This document shows, one piece after another, positions 60,165-64,000 of a DNA stretch of 64,000 bases. Below the pieces are notes generated by a model. It worked only from the letters and a program-made list of their open reading frames with translations. It made no database searches and had not been told where the DNA came from. The position numbers were made by a program, and so were the translations under genes. The stretch's first letter is position 1, and every line of letters begins with the position of its first letter. The stretch lies in NCBI GenBank assembly GCA_963795805.1, contig CAWCIV010000004.1:62001-126000 (forward strand), given 5' to 3'. This DNA comes from JALYYC01 sp963795805 (GTDB lineage Bacteria > Chloroflexota > Dormibacteria > CF-121).

Positions 60165-60932
60165 CTAGTCAGTCGAGTTCGCGAGCGCGAGGGCCGCGGC
60201 TTTACTGAGGCCCGACTCGATCCGGATCGTCAACGAGCCCTGATCCCAGAGCACCGTGTTGCCGGCCAGACGGAACGTGTCCTCCTGGGGCACGCCCTGC
60301 GTATCGAGGAAGAAGAAGCCGTGCGGCTTCCCGCCGATCCAGTAGCCCGGGCTGGCGTTGATGTTGACCGGCTCGAGCGTCGCATCGGGGCCGAGCTCCT
60401 TCATGAAGAAGTCGGGTTGAACCCGTCCGGGGAACTCGATCAGCAGCGCGCCAACGCCCGTCTTCCCGGCCTGCGGCAGATCCTGGCTCGGATTCCAGAC
60501 GAGCGCCACTGCATGACGATCGACAGGCTGGACGAGGTAGACGGCATCCGGAGGCCCGAGCGAATGGGGATAGGCAATGGCATACGGCAGCGCACCCTGC
60601 GCGGCGGCAAAGGTGCTGGGCTGGCCGAGGTTCAGGCGCTGGCCGGCTGATCCACCGCGCGTGCTGCCAGGGGACGCGAGGCTGGGAACGCGCTGGATGA
60701 GAACACCCTTCAGTCCAAAGAACCCGGCGATTGCGTCGCGCGTCGTTGGAAACGCCAGCAGCGCCCCGATTGCCACGACCAGGATGGCCGCCGCGATCGC
60801 GAGACGGCGCGGATCGAAATAGGGTGGGCGGGCCGGCGACAACCGCCGGCGGACGCTGACCACGAACGCTGGCGTTTCCGGGAACTGGATCGCCTGCCCG
60901 AGTTCGCTGAGGCGCTGCTCCAGGTCAGCCAT
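60165..60932 (-). CDS. Putative anti-sigma factor (single-pass)
   Basis: A 255-residue membrane protein. The N-terminal 50 residues are soluble (EQRLSELGQAIQFPETPAFVVSVRRRLSPA), one helix follows (LAIAAAILVVAIGALLAFP), and the exterior part has GPPDAVYLVQPVDRHAVALVWNPS and FMKELGPDATLEPVNINASPGYWIGGKPHGF. This is the DUF4367-like pattern of Gram-positive ECF-linked membrane proteins. The ATG lies eight bases before the end of the ECF sigma gene, so they are coupled. It probably holds the sigma factor at the membrane; no zinc anti-sigma HxxxCxxC motif is present, so another binding mode is implied. Confidence 0.8.
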   Translation of the reverse strand: MADLEQRLSELGQAIQFPETPAFVVSVRRRLSPARPPYFDPRRLAIAAAILVVAIGALLAFPTTRDAIAGFFGLKGVLIQRVPSLASPGSTRGGSAGQRLNLGQPSTFAAAQGALPYAIAYPHSLGPPDAVYLVQPVDRHAVALVWNPSQDLPQAGKTGVGALLIEFPGRVQPDFFMKELGPDATLEPVNINASPGYWIGGKPHGFFFLDTQGVPQEDTFRLAGNTVLWDQGSLTIRIESGLSKAAALALANSTD

Positions 60933-61512
60933 CGCGGCCTCCCAGTTGCTCTCGAAGGCGGTCGAGCGCCCGCGACAATCGCGATTTGACGGTGCCTTCC
61001 GGCCAACCCAGGACTCCCGCGCTCTCGTCCGATGACAGGTCGAGGAAATACCGGCAGGCGATGACAAGCCGGTCCTCATGGCGAAGGGTATTAACGGCAC
61101 GGAGGAGCTCCGCACGCTCCTCCGTGGCCACGGCCAGGCTCTCGGGTGATGGGGCCGCACCACCCGTGCCCAGCTGGTCGGCAACGCGCAACGAGAGATC
61201 GATGCGGCGGCCCGAGCCGCGACGCTGGTTGCGGGCTTCGTTGGCGACGATCTGGAGGATCCACGGCCGGAAGCTCGCGCCCGGGCGAAAGCGGGCAAGG
61301 GCGCGGAAGGCCTTGACGAATGCCTCCTGGCAGGCGTCCTGCGCGTCGGCCTCGGACTGGGCGATCAGATAGGCAGTGCGAAAGGACACGGTTGAATAAC
61401 GCTCCACAAGTTGCTCGTAGGCGTTGACATCGCCGGCACGCGCTCGATCGATAAGCTGCGACTCCTCCAGTGGACGGCCCTCCACCGAGTTACTACCCTG
61501 CGATCTATACAC
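60925..61512 (-). CDS. ECF-type RNA polymerase sigma factor
   Basis: A 195-residue sigma factor with region 2 (LIDRARAGDVNAYEQLVERYSTVSFRTAYLIAQSEADAQDACQEAFVKAF; FRPWILQIVANEARNQRR) and region 4 (LRHEDRLVIACRYFLDLSSDESAGVLGWPEGTVKSRLSRALDRL). It has the RpoE-like ECF layout. The GTG at 61512 is used; GTG 61485 is a shorter option. The anti-sigma-like gene overlaps it by eight bases. It lies 24 bases after murE on the same strand and may be read through from it. Confidence 0.92.
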   Translation of the reverse strand: MYRSQGSNSVEGRPLEESQLIDRARAGDVNAYEQLVERYSTVSFRTAYLIAQSEADAQDACQEAFVKAFRALARFRPGASFRPWILQIVANEARNQRRGSGRRIDLSLRVADQLGTGGAAPSPESLAVATEERAELLRAVNTLRHEDRLVIACRYFLDLSSDESAGVLGWPEGTVKSRLSRALDRLREQLGGRDG

Positions 61513-61536
61513 CGGCCGCGCTACCGGCGTTCCGTT

Positions 61537-63024
61537 CTAGGCGCCCAGTCCCCTGATCGCGGCTTCGACGGCCGCGCGTTCGTCCCACGGCTGCTTTCCG
61601 CGACCCACCAGGATGCTTCGCTCATGTCCCTTGCCGGCTAAGAGAATGGTGTCCCCGGGTGCCGCGCGGCGGACCGCATGGGCGATCCCCTTTTGCCGGT
61701 CTTCGATGCGGGCATAGTTGACGCCGACCTTCCAGCCGACCTCTTCGGCGCCGGCAGCGATCTCGTCGAGGATCACCCCGGCGTCTTCCTCGCGCGGATC
61801 CTCGTTGGTGAAGACGGCGTAGTCGCTGAGACGGGCCGCGATCTCGCCCATCCAGGGCCGCTTCTCTCGATCGCGATCGCCTGCGCTCCCGAAGACGGCG
61901 ATCAGCTTGCCGCTGGTCACCGGCCGCAATTCGCGCAGGACCTTTTCCAGGCTCTGTGGGGTGTGGGCGTAGTCGATGATGACGGCGAAGGGCTGGCCGA
62001 GATCGACCCGTTCCATCCGGCCACTGACGCCGGTGTAGGTCTCGAGACCTTTGCGGATCTCGTCGAGGGAGAGGCCGAGCGCAATGCCGGTGGCCGCGGC
62101 CGCGAGCGCGTTGGCGGCGTTCCAGCGCCCACTCACGGCGAGGTGGAACGCCAGCGGGCCGAGTGGCGTGGTCGCCTCGACCTGGAGGCCCTCGGCCGAC
62201 GGCTCCACCCGCTGCGCCTTGAGGTCGGCATCGAGCTGGACGCCGTAGGTCATCTGCCGCGCGATCGGCCGGCGGACGAGGTAGCCGTAGCTCGGGTCGT
62301 CGCGGTTCAGAATCGCGGTCTTTGCCAATCCCTTCGGCGCACTCTGGGCGGTGAGATCGATCAACGATGCCTTCGCCTCGCGATACGCCTCGATGGTCCG
62401 GTGGAAGTCCAGGTGCTCATGGGCGATGTTGGTAAAGACGGCGACGTCATAGTCACAGCCGCTCACCCGCTGCAGAGCCAGCCCGTGCGAGCTCGTTTCG
62501 ATGACGACGTCCTGGATGCCTGAATCGCGCATCCTGGCCAGCTGCTCCTGGATCTCGAGGGCCTCGAGCGTCGTCTGCCGTGAGTCGTTGGCGTTGATCT
62601 CCGTGCCGAGGCGGATGTCAACGGTGCTCATCGATCCGGCGCGCCGGCCACTGCTCAGCAGCATGTGCTGGATCATGGTGGTGGTGGTGGTCTTGCCATC
62701 CGTCCCCGTCACGCCGATGACCACCATGGCCCGCGTCGGATGATGGAAGAACGCGCTCGAGATCAGGGCCAGCGCACGCCGGGTGTCGGCGACCACCACC
62801 TGCGGCCAGGCGGTCCCGGTTTGTCGCTGCACCACGGCAACCGCGGCGCCGTCGCGGAGGGCCGTCTCCACGTAGCGATGGCCGTCCGTGTGCTCGCCGG
62901 GAATGGCGACGAAGCAATCGCCCGGGCGCACCCGCCGCGAGTCGTAACAAACCCCGGTCACGTCGGGGTCGGCGGGCGGCGCTTCGATGACGGCGACGCC
63001 CGCAAGCAACTCGCTCAGCTTCAC
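61537..63024 (-). CDS. murE: UDP-MurNAc-tripeptide synthetase
   Basis: The 495-residue product is a Mur ligase: CYDSRRVRPGDCFVAIPG (N-domain with the UDP site), P-loop VTGTDGKTTTT at about 105-115, VVIETSSHGLALQRVSG, KCX-site region EAYREAKASLID and the C-domain with TNEDPREED. MurE adds the third residue of the stem peptide (meso-DAP or lysine). The motif here reads EDPR, where DAP-adding enzymes read DNPR and Lys-adding ones DDPN; Asp-Pro-Arg with an acidic residue before it leaves the choice open. It is a cytoplasmic peptidoglycan enzyme. It lies upstream of the ECF sigma gene and divergent from folP. Confidence 0.92.
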   Translation of the reverse strand: MKLSELLAGVAVIEAPPADPDVTGVCYDSRRVRPGDCFVAIPGEHTDGHRYVETALRDGAAVAVVQRQTGTAWPQVVVADTRRALALISSAFFHHPTRAMVVIGVTGTDGKTTTTTMIQHMLLSSGRRAGSMSTVDIRLGTEINANDSRQTTLEALEIQEQLARMRDSGIQDVVIETSSHGLALQRVSGCDYDVAVFTNIAHEHLDFHRTIEAYREAKASLIDLTAQSAPKGLAKTAILNRDDPSYGYLVRRPIARQMTYGVQLDADLKAQRVEPSAEGLQVEATTPLGPLAFHLAVSGRWNAANALAAAATGIALGLSLDEIRKGLETYTGVSGRMERVDLGQPFAVIIDYAHTPQSLEKVLRELRPVTSGKLIAVFGSAGDRDREKRPWMGEIAARLSDYAVFTNEDPREEDAGVILDEIAAGAEEVGWKVGVNYARIEDRQKGIAHAVRRAAPGDTILLAGKGHERSILVGRGKQPWDERAAVEAAIRGLGA

Positions 63025-63047
63025 GATCGTGATGCTACGCTCAGCCC

Positions 63048-63893
63048 TTGGTGGTCAGGCTCCGCCGCGATCCCCTTCGCATCGGCGCGTTCGAATTCGA
63101 CTGGGGCTCGCGCACCTACGTGATGGGCATCGTCAACGTCACGCCCGATTCCTTCTCGGGAGATGGGGTCACCTCGGTGGAGGCGGCGCTGAAGCGCGCG
63201 CTGCAGATGGAGTCCGACGGTGCCGACCTGATCGATGTGGGAGCCGAGTCCACACGGCCGGAAACCTGGGCAGGGCCGGGGCTCCCGGAGGCGGAAGAGA
63301 TCGCACGAGTCCTCCCGGTGATCGAGGCGATCACGCGCGCGGTCCGGCTGCCGGTCTCGGTCGATACGTACAAGGCGGCGGTGGCACGGCAGGCCATTGC
63401 AGCCGGTGCCACGATCGTCAACGACGTCTTCGCCCTGCGCCGCGACCCGGCGATGGCGGCGGTGGTTGCCGAGGCAGGCGTGCCCGTGATCCTGATGCAC
63501 AACGGGGTGTCACCGGGAGGCGATCTGGTCAACGAGATCCGCCGCGGGCTCGAAGACAGCATCGCGCTTGGCACCGGCGCCGGGATCGACCGCGAGCGGA
63601 TCCTCATCGATCCGGGGATCGGCTTCGGGAAAGACCGCGAGGGAAACCTGGAGATCGTCCGACGGCTGGCCGAGTTTCGCGCGCTCGACTGTCCCATCCT
63701 CGTTGGTCCGTCCCGCAAGTCGTTCATTGGCAAGACCCTCGACCTGCCCGTCGGCGAACGACTCGAGGGAACGGCGGCCGCGGTCGCGCTCAGCATCGCC
63801 GGCGGCGCCGACGTCGTCCGCGTGCACGACGCCCGGGCGATGGTCCGCGTGGCACGGATGGCCGACGCGATCGTGCGAGGAACGCCCTCATGA
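63048..63893 (+). CDS. folP: Dihydropteroate synthase
   Basis: A 281-residue TIM-barrel enzyme with the DHPS signatures: YVMGIVNVTPDSFSGDG, ADLIDVGAESTRPE, INDVFALRR-like IVNDVFALRRD, ILIDPGIGFGKDREGN and LVGPSRKSFIG. It joins 6-hydroxymethyl-dihydropterin pyrophosphate to p-aminobenzoate. TTG 63048 or GTG 63051 starts the reading frame; both give nearly the same protein. The stop overlaps folK by ATGA. The folB-folD-folC genes are 56 kb away in the same window, so the folate genes are split into two loci. Confidence 0.94.
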   Translation: MVVRLRRDPLRIGAFEFDWGSRTYVMGIVNVTPDSFSGDGVTSVEAALKRALQMESDGADLIDVGAESTRPETWAGPGLPEAEEIARVLPVIEAITRAVRLPVSVDTYKAAVARQAIAAGATIVNDVFALRRDPAMAAVVAEAGVPVILMHNGVSPGGDLVNEIRRGLEDSIALGTGAGIDRERILIDPGIGFGKDREGNLEIVRRLAEFRALDCPILVGPSRKSFIGKTLDLPVGERLEGTAAAVALSIAGGADVVRVHDARAMVRVARMADAIVRGTPS

Positions 63894-64000
63894 CGCGGGC
63901 CTGGCTCGCCCTGGGGAGCAACCTCGGGGACCGGGCCGCGTACCTGGCGGCGACACGCAACGGGTTGGCCCGCGAGGGCATCGCCGTGGTCCGCGCCTCG
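63890..64000 (+). CDS. folK: HPPK, N-terminal part, cut by the window edge
   Basis: The first 37 residues read MTRAWLALGSNLGDRAAYL, the typical HPPK start (Y/WLALGSNLGDR). The enzyme pyrophosphorylates 6-hydroxymethyl-dihydropterin using ATP. The gene overlaps folP by four bases and continues beyond the window, so the catalytic HxDxD-type region is not visible. Confidence 0.88.
   Translation, partial: MTRAWLALGSNLGDRAAYLAATRNGLAREGIAVVRAS

Overview
The window is a gene-dense, high-G+C chromosomal segment from a bacterium that looks monoderm. It carries a Tad-type pilus locus with no secretin gene in view, a class F-like sortase domain, MEP-pathway dxs, a probable F420-dependent LLM oxidoreductase, and the MoxR/DUF58/DUF4350/DUF4129/SpoIIM/RDD gene set familiar from Actinomycetota and Chloroflexota-like phyla. 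My best guess is a Candidatus Dormibacterota/Chloroflexota or actinobacterial relative. This is inferred from gene content only; no rRNA or marker placement is possible here.

Layout. 1-1815: a family-2 glycosyltransferase cut by the window edge and a divergent polytopic GT-C-like protein, both with frameshifts. 1775-7257: corA, an anchored hypothetical protein, then a minus-strand folate operon (folB-folD-folC-LLM oxidoreductase). 7330-7795: an XRE-type regulator divergent from folB, and tRNA-Lys(CTT). 7928-17520: one tightly packed plus-strand operon encoding a hybrid Tad/type IV secretion-like machine. It comprises a PrgI-like membrane domain fused to a MinD/TadZ ATPase, TadA, TadB, TadC, a 50-aa Flp-like prepilin, two TadE/TadG-like pseudopilins, a secreted PKD-like protein, CpaB and a VirB4/TraC-like ATPase. 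17623-26716: two giant secreted proteins flank a small ACT-domain gene. One is a DUF11-repeat protein ending in a sortase domain; the other is a PQQ-propeller/Ig-like repeat protein.

26798-45685: mostly metabolic and regulatory genes. These include a GH36 alpha-galactosidase, an alpha/beta hydrolase, dtd, a PadR/HAAS pair, a CapA-like lipoprotein, a GT4 glycosyltransferase, a membrane histidine kinase, a PF03640 lipoprotein, dxs, an ECF sigma factor paired with a membrane Rieske protein and divergent from trxB, a GT39-like protein, a cysteine desulfurase and DUF2203. 45696-56502: RDD and SpoIIM-like genes, a beta-propeller protein with a sigma-region-2-like N-terminus, a methyltransferase, then a minus-strand cluster FmdB / DUF-type membrane protein / DUF4129 / DUF4350 / MoxR / DUF58. 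56532-64000: rsmG, an SH3-like secreted protein, a methyltransferase, a murE / ECF sigma / anti-sigma-like / propeller-lipoprotein series, and folP-folK running off the window.

Seven single-base frame breaks interrupt otherwise well-conserved reading frames, at about 70-75, 540-560, 785-800, 10020-10032, 24450-24475, 45955-45975 and 54755-54770. Six of them equal one extra base, and several sit in G/C runs. That pattern fits consensus or assembly errors better than seven independent pseudogenisations, so the affected genes are described as if intact. There is no stretch over 300 bases without a gene. No CRISPR array, rRNA, insertion sequence, integrase or prophage gene was seen.
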